Shown here in pieces: positions 55,807 through 62,977 of a stretch of DNA of 64,000 nucleotides. Where the stretch lies: contig NZ_CP082164.1 of NCBI RefSeq assembly GCF_023101685.1, forward strand, positions 4,712,001 through 4,776,000. The letters are read 5' to 3'. The notes under the pieces are model-generated. The model had not been told where the DNA came from. It did not search any database and saw only the letters and a program-made list of their open reading frames with translations. The position numbers and the translations under genes were made by a program. This stretch comes from Bradyrhizobium sp. 186 (GTDB lineage: Bacteria; Pseudomonadota; Alphaproteobacteria; Rhizobiales; Xanthobacteraceae). Position 1 is the first letter of the stretch; every line of letters starts with the position of its first letter.

Positions 55807-57752
55807 CTAGGCCGAACTTCCCCTCGGGATTTTTGTTAGAGCGTTGAGAGGATTTGAGAAGTTTGGATCGGGCTGATTTTGTAGGCATGTAAATGATGAT
55901 TTTTGGCTTGCGAATGGCAGGTTTCCGTGATTCGATTCCGGCATGTTCGTCGCCCGCATTCCCAACCGCAACTCACCGCCCGCGATCCTGTTGCGCGAGA
56001 GCTATCGCGAGGGCGACAAGATCAAGTCGCGCACGCTGGCCAACCTGTCGCATTGGCCGGATGAGAAGATCGATGCGCTGCGCCGCGTCCTGAAAGGCGA
56101 GGAGCTGGTCTCGCCGGCCGAGCAACTGCGGATCGAGCGCTCGCTGCCGCACGGCCACGTGGCCGCGGTGCTCGGCATGGCGCGCCAGCTCGGACTGCAT
56201 CGCCTTGTCCCGGACAAGCCCAGACGGTTGGCCAGGCTGGCTTTGGCCTTGATCGTGGCACGGGTGATCGAACCGGCCGCCAAGCTGGCCACGGCGCGCC
56301 AGCTCAGCGAGGCGACGGCGGCGCATTCGCTGGGCGAACTGCTCGATCTCAGCGCCGTCGACGAGGACGAGCTTTACGAAGCGCTCGACCTGCTCGGCAC
56401 GGCCCAACCGGGGATCGAGGCGACGCTCGCCAAGCGCCATCTGCATGACGGCTCGCTGGTGCTCTACGATCTCACCTCCAGCTATCTGGAGGGGCGACAT
56501 TGCGAATTGGCGCGGCATGGTTACAGCCGCGACGGTCGTTCCGACAAGCTGCAGATCGTGTTCGGCTTGCTGTGCGCCGCCGACGGCTGCCCGGTGGCGG
56601 TGGAGGTGTTCGAAGGTAACACCGCCGACCCGAGCACGCTGGCCGCGCAAGTCGACAAACTGAAGGCCCGCTTCAAGCTGTCGCGTGTGGTACTGGTCGG
56701 CGATCGCGGCATGATCACCAGCGCCCGTATCGAAGCCGATCTGATGCCGGCCGGGCTCGATTGGATCACCGCTCTGCGGGCGCCGGCGATCCGCAAGCTC
56801 GCCGAGGACGGCGGCCCGCTGCAATTGTCGCTGTTCGACGATCGCGATATGGCCGAGATCACGTCCCCCGACTTCCCCGGCGAGCGCCTGATCGTGTGCC
56901 GCAACCCGGATCTGGCCGACGAGCGTCGGCGCAAGCGCGGCGAGTTGCTGGCGGCGACCGAGAAGGATCTCGCCCGCGTCAAGGCCGCCGTGCAGCGTCA
57001 GCGCAACCCCTTGCGCGGCGAGGATGAGATCGGTCTGAAGGTCGGCGCCGTGCTGGGCAAGCGTAAGATGGCCAAGCACTTCCACCTCGCCATCACCGAC
57101 ACTTCGTTCGACTTCAGTCGGATCGAGGATGCCATCGCCAACGAAGCGTCGCTCGACGGCTTCTATGTGCTACGGACCAACGTGCCGGCCGAGAACCTCG
57201 ACACCGCCGCCACGGTGCGTGCCTACAAGAGCCTGGCCCAGGTCGAACGCGCCTTCCGCACCATCAAGACCGTCGAACTGGAGGTGCGCCCGATCCACCA
57301 TCGCCTCGCTGGCCGCGTGCGCGCCCACGTCTTCCTCTGCATGCTCGCTTATTACATCGTCTGGCACATGCGCCGCGCGCTGGCCCCGATCCTGTTCGAC
57401 GATCACGACCGCGAGGCCGCCGACGCCGCGCGCGTCTCGCCCGTCGCCAAGGCCAGAGTCTCGGCCGCGGCCAGAACCAAGGCTAATCGCAAGCACACCC
57501 ACGATGGCCGGCCCGTGCACAGCTTTCGAACGCTGTTGCAGGATCTCGCCACGCTCACACGCAACATCGTTCGCATCGGTCAGGACGCCCCGGCCGCTAT
57601 GCTCACAAGTCCAACCCCACTACAACAAGACGTCTTCAATCGGCTCGGCATTCCTATCGCCCCATAATGTAGGCAGACGCGCCGTCACGCCCGCTGGAAT
57701 TACACGCCAGCTCAAATGCTTACGTCGCTACTCAAGGGGAAGTTCGGTCTAG
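55807..57752 (+). mobile_element. IS1634-type insertion sequence
   Basis: The left end CTAGGCCGAACTTCCCCT (55807-55824) and the inverse of the right end CTAGACCGAACTTCCCCT (57735-57752) match at 17 of 18 positions and are taken as terminal inverted repeats. The 1946-bp element encodes one transposase. No target-site duplication could be found immediately outside these ends (AAAT versus GGCC), so either the ends are slightly different or the element has recombined. Confidence 0.7.
55943..57667 (+). CDS. IS1634 family DDE transposase
   Basis: The protein has 574 residues with a conserved IS4-superfamily DDE core. First Asp: LVLYDLTSSYLEGRHCELARHGYSRDGRSDKLQIVFGLL. Second Asp: VVLVGDRGMITSARIE. 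The Glu lies in VRAYKSLAQVERAFRTIKTVELEVRPIHHRLAGRVRAHVFLCMLAYYI, the YREK-type signature region. The N-terminal segment HVAAVLGMARQLGLHRL also fits. No frameshift or stop is seen, so it may be active. Confidence 0.88.
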   Translation: MFVARIPNRNSPPAILLRESYREGDKIKSRTLANLSHWPDEKIDALRRVLKGEELVSPAEQLRIERSLPHGHVAAVLGMARQLGLHRLVPDKPRRLARLALALIVARVIEPAAKLATARQLSEATAAHSLGELLDLSAVDEDELYEALDLLGTAQPGIEATLAKRHLHDGSLVLYDLTSSYLEGRHCELARHGYSRDGRSDKLQIVFGLLCAADGCPVAVEVFEGNTADPSTLAAQVDKLKARFKLSRVVLVGDRGMITSARIEADLMPAGLDWITALRAPAIRKLAEDGGPLQLSLFDDRDMAEITSPDFPGERLIVCRNPDLADERRRKRGELLAATEKDLARVKAAVQRQRNPLRGEDEIGLKVGAVLGKRKMAKHFHLAITDTSFDFSRIEDAIANEASLDGFYVLRTNVPAENLDTAATVRAYKSLAQVERAFRTIKTVELEVRPIHHRLAGRVRAHVFLCMLAYYIVWHMRRALAPILFDDHDREAADAARVSPVAKARVSAAARTKANRKHTHDGRPVHSFRTLLQDLATLTRNIVRIGQDAPAAMLTSPTPLQQDVFNRLGIPIAP

Positions 57753-57807
57753 GGCCCGGCCCCAAGGCCGGCCCTGTTGGTCAAAACCCTTTAGAGTCTG
57801 TCCGGGA

Positions 57808-58265
57808 TCATGCTGTTTTTTGGCAGAGCTTTCGCAGCATGAGGCGGATTGAGGCGAGGCGCAAGAACGCCAATGCCTTTCGGTTGAGGCACTCCCAATC
57901 CTTGGCCAAACGGCGGCAGCGGTTGAGCCAGGCGATGGTGCGTTCGACGATCCATCGCTTGGGCAAGATCGCAAAACTCTTTGCTGTATCGGAGCGCTTG
58001 ACGATCTCGACGTCGATTTGCCGGAGGATTTTGCGAACGGCGGACTGAAAGATCGGCCCCTGATAGCCGCCGTCAGCATAGAGCTTCAGCAGGAATGGAT
58101 GCAGGCCAAACAGCGTGGCCATCACCAGTACCCCACCGTCACGATCCTGGATGTCCGCCGAATGCACGAGGGCGTGGAGCAGCAAGCCTTGAGTATCGAC
58201 TAGGATGTGGCGCTTCTTGCCCTTGATCTTCTTGCCCGCATCGTAGCCATGCGGGTCGATCCACG
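57808..58265 (-). CDS. IS5-type transposase, OrfB (frameshifted C-terminal part)
   Basis: In the -1 frame relative to OrfA the sequence continues WIDPHGYDAGKK..., LLLHALVHSADIQDRDGGVLV, LYADGGYQGPIF (second Asp) and WIVERTIAWLNRCRRLAKDWE (Glu), ending RLMLRKLCQ. It has no good start of its own at this point and is expected to be made as an OrfA-OrfB fusion. Confidence 0.75.
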
Positions 58266-58649
58266 CCCCCCTTTTTCCGCGCTCTTGACGCTTTGACTGT
58301 CGATGATGGCGGCGCTCGGGCTGGGTTCTCGGTTAGCCAATTCTCGACATTGTACATAGAGCGCGTGATGGATGCGATCGAGCGTGCCGTTCCAAGCCCA
58401 CAAGTCAAAATAGTCGTGCACCGTGCTGCGTGGCGGCAGGTCCTTCGGGATCGCTCGCCATTGGCAACCGGTGCTCAGCACATACATCAGGCCATTGATC
58501 ACCTCGCGCACATCGACCGTGCGCTTGTTGCCGCCTCGCTTGGCTGGCGCAATCAGCGGCTCCACCAACGCCCATTCCTCATCAGTCAAATCGCTTGGAT
58601 AGCGTAGCCGGCTTCGGTCGTAACGACCGCGGTTCTCCTTCGTCCACAT
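58200..58649 (-). CDS. IS5-type transposase, OrfA
   Basis: The frame begins MWTKENRGRYDRSRLRYPSDLTDEEWALVEPLI and reaches IIDSQSVKSAEKGG, the first Asp of the DDE triad. It then runs out of family sequence at GRGSTRMATMRARRS and stops. The break coincides with AAAAAGGGGGG at 58276-58266; slipping one base back restores WIDPHGYDAGKKIKGKKRHILVDTQG. Programmed -1 frameshifting, known for this IS group, would make the full transposase. Confidence 0.8.
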   Translation of the reverse strand: MWTKENRGRYDRSRLRYPSDLTDEEWALVEPLIAPAKRGGNKRTVDVREVINGLMYVLSTGCQWRAIPKDLPPRSTVHDYFDLWAWNGTLDRIHHALYVQCRELANREPSPSAAIIDSQSVKSAEKGGRGSTRMATMRARRSRARSATS

Positions 58650-58745
58650 GGGCGCCCCTTCGAATCGGACCGCCACCCTTGAATCACAAATGATTCCGAT
58701 GATTCAAGATGTTCCCGGACAGACACTTAGGAGCCTGAAACCGAA

Positions 58746-60140
58746 ATGGATACTACCACGACCACCGAGCCCGCCGGGAAGCGCGGCCGCAATGGCAGCG
58801 TCATCCTGACCGATCGCCTCTGCGAGAAGCGGGCCACCAAGCGGGTCAAATTCTACGACCGCAAATGTCCGGGCCTCTACGTCAGCATCACCACGGCCGG
58901 CGTGGCTACCTTTTCCTTCAAGTTCACCGATCGGACCACCGGCAAGCAGCGCACCGGATGGCTCGGCGTCTACAATCCCGAGACCTTCACCGTCGAGGAC
59001 GCCCGCAGCCGGGTCTACGGCCTCAAGGGCATGGGTGGCGAGGCGCTGGCGGAGACCTTCCGCGACCAGAAGGCGGAGAAGGCGAAGCGCGGCAAGACCG
59101 TCGATGAGATCATCGAGGAGCGGATCGAGTGGATGAAGACGCCGGTCAAGAAGCCGGACGGCGAGATGCGGCCCCGGATCGAAAGCTGGGAAAGCGTCGC
59201 CAGCCATCTGCGGCGCTTCATCAGGCCTCGGCTCGGCAAGAAGATCGCCAGCGAAGTCACCAAGCACGACATTGCCACGCTATCGAATGACATCGTTGCA
59301 GGCAAACACGGCGGCAAGCCGTCGGTCGCCAACGCCCGGCATATGCGGCGCGCGGCCTCGGGCCTGTTCAATTGGGCAGCCGAAGCCGGCCGCGACTACG
59401 TGACTGCCAGCCCCTGCGTCAACCTGCCGAAGCTCGATCCCGAACATCCTCGCACCCGCGTTCTGTCGCCCGACGAGATCAGGATCTTCTGGCACGGCCT
59501 CGACCGTGACGACCCGCCGTGGGATCGCCGGACCTGCCTCGCGCTCAAGTTCGAGTTGGTTGCCATGCTGCGATCCGGTGAATTGCTGCCCGCCCGCCGC
59601 GACGAGTTATTCGACCTCGACGGCGCCGATCCGCTACTTCACGTCCCACTCAAGCGGGTGAAAAAGCGCCGGCAAATCCAGCAGCCGCTGTCCGATCTGG
59701 CGGTGGAGATCGTCCGGGAGGCCCTCAGAGGGTCTAACAAGCAATACGTCTTTGCGAGCCCGCTCGGCGATCAGCCGATGAACCGAAAGGTGATGGCGAC
59801 CGCGCTGCGGGGCACCAAAGTCAAGGGCAAGGTGAAAACGCCCGGCATCTGCGCGCTGCTCGGGCTCAAGCCATTTACGCCGCACGACCTGCGCCGGACG
59901 GCGGCGACCTTGGCGGGCGATCTTGAATTTGACGACGCCGCAATTGCCAAGTGCCTCGACCACGCAGTGACGAAAAAGGGCGACGCAATCGTGCCCACCG
60001 TCACCGGCAAGGTCTACAATCACTCGCCGCGCATCAAAGAGAAGCGCGCGGTACTCGACGGCGTCGCGGCCGAGTTGCGGCGGATCATCGGCAAGCCGCC
60101 CGTCAAGGCCGTTGACCAGAAGCTGCGGCTCGCGGCGTGA
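58746..60140 (+). CDS. Tyrosine-type site-specific integrase
   Basis: The protein has 464 residues. An N-terminal arm-binding domain (VKFYDRKCPGLYVSITTAGVATFSFKF...TGWLGVYN) is of the P4-like, DUF4102-related type. The catalytic domain has Arg in LKFELVAMLRSGELL, HDLRRT (His and second Arg), CLDHA (the H/W position) and the nucleophile Tyr in GKVYNHS. All catalytic residues are present, so it should be active. The start is 20 bases beyond the IS5-type element; removing the element restores TTTAGGAGCC ahead of the ATG, so the original ribosome-binding site has been kept but the promoter is displaced. It is typical of genomic islands. Confidence 0.88.
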   Translation: MDTTTTTEPAGKRGRNGSVILTDRLCEKRATKRVKFYDRKCPGLYVSITTAGVATFSFKFTDRTTGKQRTGWLGVYNPETFTVEDARSRVYGLKGMGGEALAETFRDQKAEKAKRGKTVDEIIEERIEWMKTPVKKPDGEMRPRIESWESVASHLRRFIRPRLGKKIASEVTKHDIATLSNDIVAGKHGGKPSVANARHMRRAASGLFNWAAEAGRDYVTASPCVNLPKLDPEHPRTRVLSPDEIRIFWHGLDRDDPPWDRRTCLALKFELVAMLRSGELLPARRDELFDLDGADPLLHVPLKRVKKRRQIQQPLSDLAVEIVREALRGSNKQYVFASPLGDQPMNRKVMATALRGTKVKGKVKTPGICALLGLKPFTPHDLRRTAATLAGDLEFDDAAIAKCLDHAVTKKGDAIVPTVTGKVYNHSPRIKEKRAVLDGVAAELRRIIGKPPVKAVDQKLRLAA

Positions 60141-60172
60141 TCCCCTAAATCTGGAAGCTCCTTAGATTCGGC

Positions 60173-60201
60173 AGCCCGGTCAGCGCGAAGCTGGCCGGGT
60201 T
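60173..60201 (+). terminator. Rho-independent terminator after the integrase
   Basis: AGCCCGGTCAGC and GCTGGCCGGGTT pair over 12 positions with G.U wobbles and a five-base loop, followed by GCTTCTTG. It lies 33 bases after the integrase stop. Confidence 0.65.
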
Positions 60202-60502
60202 GCTTCTTGAAACACCATGAAACGCGCCATTTGGCTGCTGGTACGCTTGTCCGACGCGCGGGGAAATGGTCCGGGGGCCGCGCGCAAACGTATGGGCAGG
60301 CCGTCCGCACGGCGCGGTACGGCTGCCGCACCTATCGGAGCATTGACCTTGCCGGGATCGACCGCAAAGTGCGCGACGTTTTGACCGAGATCGGAACAAG
60401 GTAGGCAATGTCTGTTCCCAGAGGCGAAGCGGACCCATCGCAGATATAGCGGAAACGACGCCTTTGACCCAACTCGGACTCCGCCTAATCTCATTTGCGA
60501 CA
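60202..60502. other. Non-coding stretch in the island
   Basis: The 301 bases have no gene I can support. A short plus-strand open frame at 60207-60404 lacks a good start and family features. The composition is lower in GC than the core genome. Confidence 0.4.
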
Positions 60503-60733
60503 TTACGCGGCGCGTTGCTTGTCTGACTGTTCCTCGACAATAGTCGCGGTTTCTTCCAACCCCTTTTCGTAATTGCCCGCGAACCTCTCGATGCTGTCGG
60601 CCCACATCCTCAGCATTGAGACCTGAAAGTGCATGATTGGCTTCAAGGCATTCATGCCGATTGTAGTTGCTGCTGTGATGCGCCTTTGTGGGTCGCCCGC
60701 AGATCGGTTTGCGTTAGAGATATTGTCTGGCAT
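60503..60733 (-). CDS. Small phasin-like protein
   Basis: The protein has 76 residues: MPDNISNANRSAGDPQRRIT, then the helical segment MNALKPIMHFQVSMLRMWADSIERFAGNYEKGLEETATIVEEQS. The amphipathic helix with its aromatic residues resembles phasin-family proteins that coat polyhydroxyalkanoate granules, common as short copies in Bradyrhizobium. ATG 60731-60733 has AAGGAG eight bases upstream. The family assignment is tentative. Confidence 0.6.
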   Translation of the reverse strand: MPDNISNANRSAGDPQRRITAATTIGMNALKPIMHFQVSMLRMWADSIERFAGNYEKGLEETATIVEEQSDKQRAA

Positions 60734-60767
60734 GCTGTTCGCTCCTTCTCTGGTGTATGGTCCAAAA

Positions 60768-60950
60768 CTATGTGTCGGCCTGCGCACGTCGTGACTCTAA
60801 ACACTCGGCCAAAGCTTGATCTGCCGCGCGTCTCGCGCCTCGGTCATCATGTAATTCGTCCAGATTTTTCAAGTAAGCGACTGCAGCGATTTGCAAGAGA
60901 TCGAAACCGTACTCGCCAGACGGCATGGGCGGCACAACGGACAGCGTCAT
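60768..60950 (-). CDS. Small hypothetical protein upstream of the phasin-like gene
   Basis: The frame encodes 60 residues (MTLSVVPPMPSGEYGFDLLQ and a helical, charged remainder DELHDDRGARRAADQALAEC). It ends 35 bases before the start of the phasin-like gene and may share its transcript. No clear ribosome-binding site is seen. I do not recognise it. Confidence 0.4.
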   Translation of the reverse strand: MTLSVVPPMPSGEYGFDLLQIAAVAYLKNLDELHDDRGARRAADQALAECLESRRAQADT

Positions 60951-61029
60951 TTGCGGACCGGTCCGACGTGCCCTTTGATGCGCGCATGCCCGAACTCAAC
61001 TGCCGCCGTGATCCCAATGCCAGCCAGGG

Positions 61030-61210
61030 AAGCTTGGGCTGGTCTACTACGGGGATGTCCGCGCTGGTGAGATCGCTATGAGGAGCGGCAATCCGGACGG
61101 CTCCGATCCGTGGTGCTGGCGTTGCGGCTTCTATCCGGGATCGGGTCCTGGCGCACCACTGGGACGGCGGCGACGTTCCAACAGGCCCCGGCAGCGCCCC
61201 TTCGCCGATC
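61030..61210 (+). pseudogene. Decayed rhizobial small protein (YYGDV...GFYPGS family)
   Basis: One frame reads GLVYYGDVRAGEIAMRSGNPDGSDPWCWRCGFYPGSGPG. A neighbouring frame then gives TGTAATFQQAPAAPL. In intact homologues, as I recall them, these two segments are continuous (GFYPGSxxG...GTAATFxxARAxFExAW). A frameshift near 61165 therefore breaks the gene, and there is an upstream in-frame stop and no good start. The function is unknown. Confidence 0.5.
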
Positions 61211-61269
61211 CTGAAACCGCGCGGGTGTCACCAATTTGTTGGGAACTAGCGTTCGTTCTGTAATTTAAT

Positions 61270-61506
61270 ATGTCTAGCGGTGATGGGGTGGTTTCGTCTG
61301 CGGTGGAGCGGACGATGAACTCTTCGAATGGCGATAAGCTCCCACCTCAGCAGGTGCAGGAAGATCGTCGCTGCCCTCGCTGCGACCGTCAGCCCCACTT
61401 GCTCACCACGCCATTAGATACACGCACGGGCAAGACGGTTCGTATTTTTCGGTGCCCCCAATGTGGCGAGATCACCTCGGCTGAGGAAGGTGCTGATTTG
61501 CACTGA
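61270..61506 (+). CDS. Small zinc-ribbon protein
   Basis: The protein has 78 residues. It has two CxxC pairs: CPRC at about residues 34-37 and CPQC at about 62-65 in RIFRCPQCGEITSAEEGADL. This is a classical zinc-ribbon spacing. No DNA-binding or enzymatic module follows. Its stop codon leads straight into the SRAP remnant. The function is unknown. Confidence 0.6.
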   Translation: MSSGDGVVSSAVERTMNSSNGDKLPPQQVQEDRRCPRCDRQPHLLTTPLDTRTGKTVRIFRCPQCGEITSAEEGADLH

Positions 61507-61861
61507 AGGAATGCCGAACCCGAGACCAACAAGGACGTGGTGTGGTTTGCGCTGAATGATGACCGACCGCCTTTCGCCTTCGGCGGCATCTGGACCGAGT
61601 TCAAAGGCGACCGTGGGCACTAAGTCGAAACCGATCCCCGGACCGCACCTCGTTTACGGCTTCCTGACCATTTCGCCGAATGCTGTGGTCGAGCCGATCC
61701 ATCCCAAGGCCATGCCGGTAATCCTGACGACAGACGAAGAGCGCGATGTATGGATGCGCGCGGCATGGGACGAAGCGAAGGCGTTGCAACGTCCGCTGCC
61801 GGACGATGCGCTCAAGATCGTCATGCGCGGTGCGGATAAGGAAGATAGGCTTGCCGCATGA
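61507..61861 (+). pseudogene. SRAP (YedK/HMCES-like) peptidase remnant
   Basis: One frame gives [36 protein letters not shown] and ends at TAA 61621-61623. A second frame gives [54 protein letters not shown] and runs to 61861. Joined, they form the C-terminal half of an SOS-response-associated peptidase, including the [11 protein letters not shown] active-site segment. The N-terminal half with the catalytic Cys is missing. A one-base shift near GGGCAC at 61616 disrupts it, so it is a truncated and frameshifted pseudogene. Confidence 0.75.
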
Positions 61862-62172
61862 AATTCAAAGCCGACTGGCCCTACGCCGATGCCGAGGAAG
61901 CAGCCCGGACCTCTAGGCATATGGCGGCACCTCGACCAGCGTACCGATTAAACGCAATAGCGCTTGGTGCTCAGGTCCTCTCACGAACGGTCTGGATTTA
62001 CGTCGATACAAGGAAACAGGTCGGCGACCGTGACCATCTCAAGGTGTTTGCAAACTCGGACCTTGCCGATGAGTGGTTCGTGGTGAACGATCCCGAAGGC
62101 GTCGTCTTTGAGTACGAGGTCGTAGGCGTTGCAGATGACGAAACCGGGTCGGGACGTCAACGGCATCGCTAG
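61858..62172 (+). CDS. Chimeric open frame with a small-protein C-terminal half
   Basis: The frame encodes 104 residues. The first 18 ([18 protein letters not shown]) look like the start of one rhizobial gene, and the part from [47 protein letters not shown] looks like a complete small protein that I recall as beginning near VWIYVDTSKxVGDxDHLKVF. The junction around 61910-61990 is unconserved. I interpret it as a fusion of two remnants. It may or may not be expressed; its start overlaps the SRAP remnant stop (ATGA). Confidence 0.45.
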   Translation: MKFKADWPYADAEEAARTSRHMAAPRPAYRLNAIALGAQVLSRTVWIYVDTRKQVGDRDHLKVFANSDLADEWFVVNDPEGVVFEYEVVGVADDETGSGRQRHR

Positions 62173-62191
62173 GACCGAGGCCGACCACCGC

Positions 62192-62338
62192 ATGAAATGA
62201 TGCCCGGCCTGCGGGCAATGGTATGACATGCGCGATCTCGGTCAGCTCGCAGAGCACATCCACGACCACAGCGAGATTGAAGTATCGGAAGCTCCGGGGC
62301 CGCCGCCGCGAGATGGGTCAGTGAGATCAGGCGCGTGA
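62192..62338 (+). pseudogene. Small zinc-knuckle protein with in-frame stop
   Basis: Reading ATG AAA TGA TGC CCG, the frame continues CPACGQWYDMRDLGQLAEHIHDHSEIEVSEAPGPPPRDG to TGA 62336-62338. Rhizobial homologues I recall begin MKCPACGxWYDMRDLG. The stop codon here arises from a duplicated ATG (62198 region), a three-base insertion that breaks an otherwise intact gene. Confidence 0.55.
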
Positions 62339-62615
62339 CCAAGGATATTATGCGGCACGCAATCGGTGGCGAAGTCCGCGAACCTTGGAATTTGGAGCGG
62401 CAGCTTCCAAGAACCTTGGCGCTATCGCGCTTGCCGACGAACGGGTGGCCCACCTGTTGGCTGTTCCGATGAGCCAAAGCAATGTCCGTTTTGCTTCGCA
62501 TTGCAGACGCAACGCGGACATCGAGCTAAGTCCGAAAAGTGCCAAATAGGAGACACCCGCAGGAGCGCGTACTTATGGTGTTAGTTCGAGGAGGAGCGCT
62601 TACACACCCAGATTC

Positions 62616-62850
62616 ATTCTTGCCCAAGTTCGGCGAGAACAGAAAATCACTCTCGGTGAAATGCGGGCCACGGGCCTTCGTCGGCTCCTGTTTATTGCGA
62701 AGACTACAAGTGCGCTCACTACGTCAAAGATCAGCGCGGAGCAGTGGCCGGACCATATTCGGTTGTCGCATCTTGAGCCGCTGTTCGTTTGTCAGGTCTG
62801 CGGCCACAAAGGCGCCGGCGTCAGGCCACTATTTGATCTGGAACGGATGC
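62616..62850 (+). pseudogene. Four-Cys zinc protein with two compensating frameshifts
   Basis: The main frame reads ILAQVRREQKITLGEMRATGLRRLL, then FIAKTTSALTTSK, then ISAEQWPDHIRLSHLEPLFVCQVCGHKGAGVRP. In another frame the middle part reads YCEDYKCAHYVK, which fits homologues (YCxDYKCxH). So one base is lost near 62690 and one gained near 62727. The frame is restored, but the first Cys pair is replaced. The second pair, CQVC, remains. Confidence 0.55.
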
Positions 62851-62977
62851 CAGAGGCCAATCGACGGCTATGCGCGGAAGATTTTTGGACGAACTCGCCG
62901 AAAGCTAATCCCGTTTGCGCGGTCGATGGCGGAAGCAGCGTGATTGCCGAACGAAGCACTGATCGCGCTCAATGTTT

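Larger units (their letters stand above)
57795..58726 (-). mobile_element. IS5-type (IS427-like) insertion sequence with 4-bp duplication
   Basis: The ends share the 12-base inverted repeat GTCTGTCCGGGA (57796-57807, and inverse at 58713-58724). The sequence TTAG flanks both sides (57791-57794 and 58727-58730), consistent with a 4-bp target duplication. The 932-bp element carries a two-frame transposase on the minus strand. It is inserted immediately upstream of the integrase gene. Confidence 0.85.

Noticed and set aside
55807..57752. A target-site duplication for the IS1634-type element
   Set aside because: The bases just outside the two 18-base ends do not match, and shifting by a few bases gives no direct repeat.
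58730..60170. A tRNA gene or attachment site beside the integrase
   Set aside because: No cloverleaf or direct repeat that could serve as attL/attR was found; the island ends may lie outside the window.
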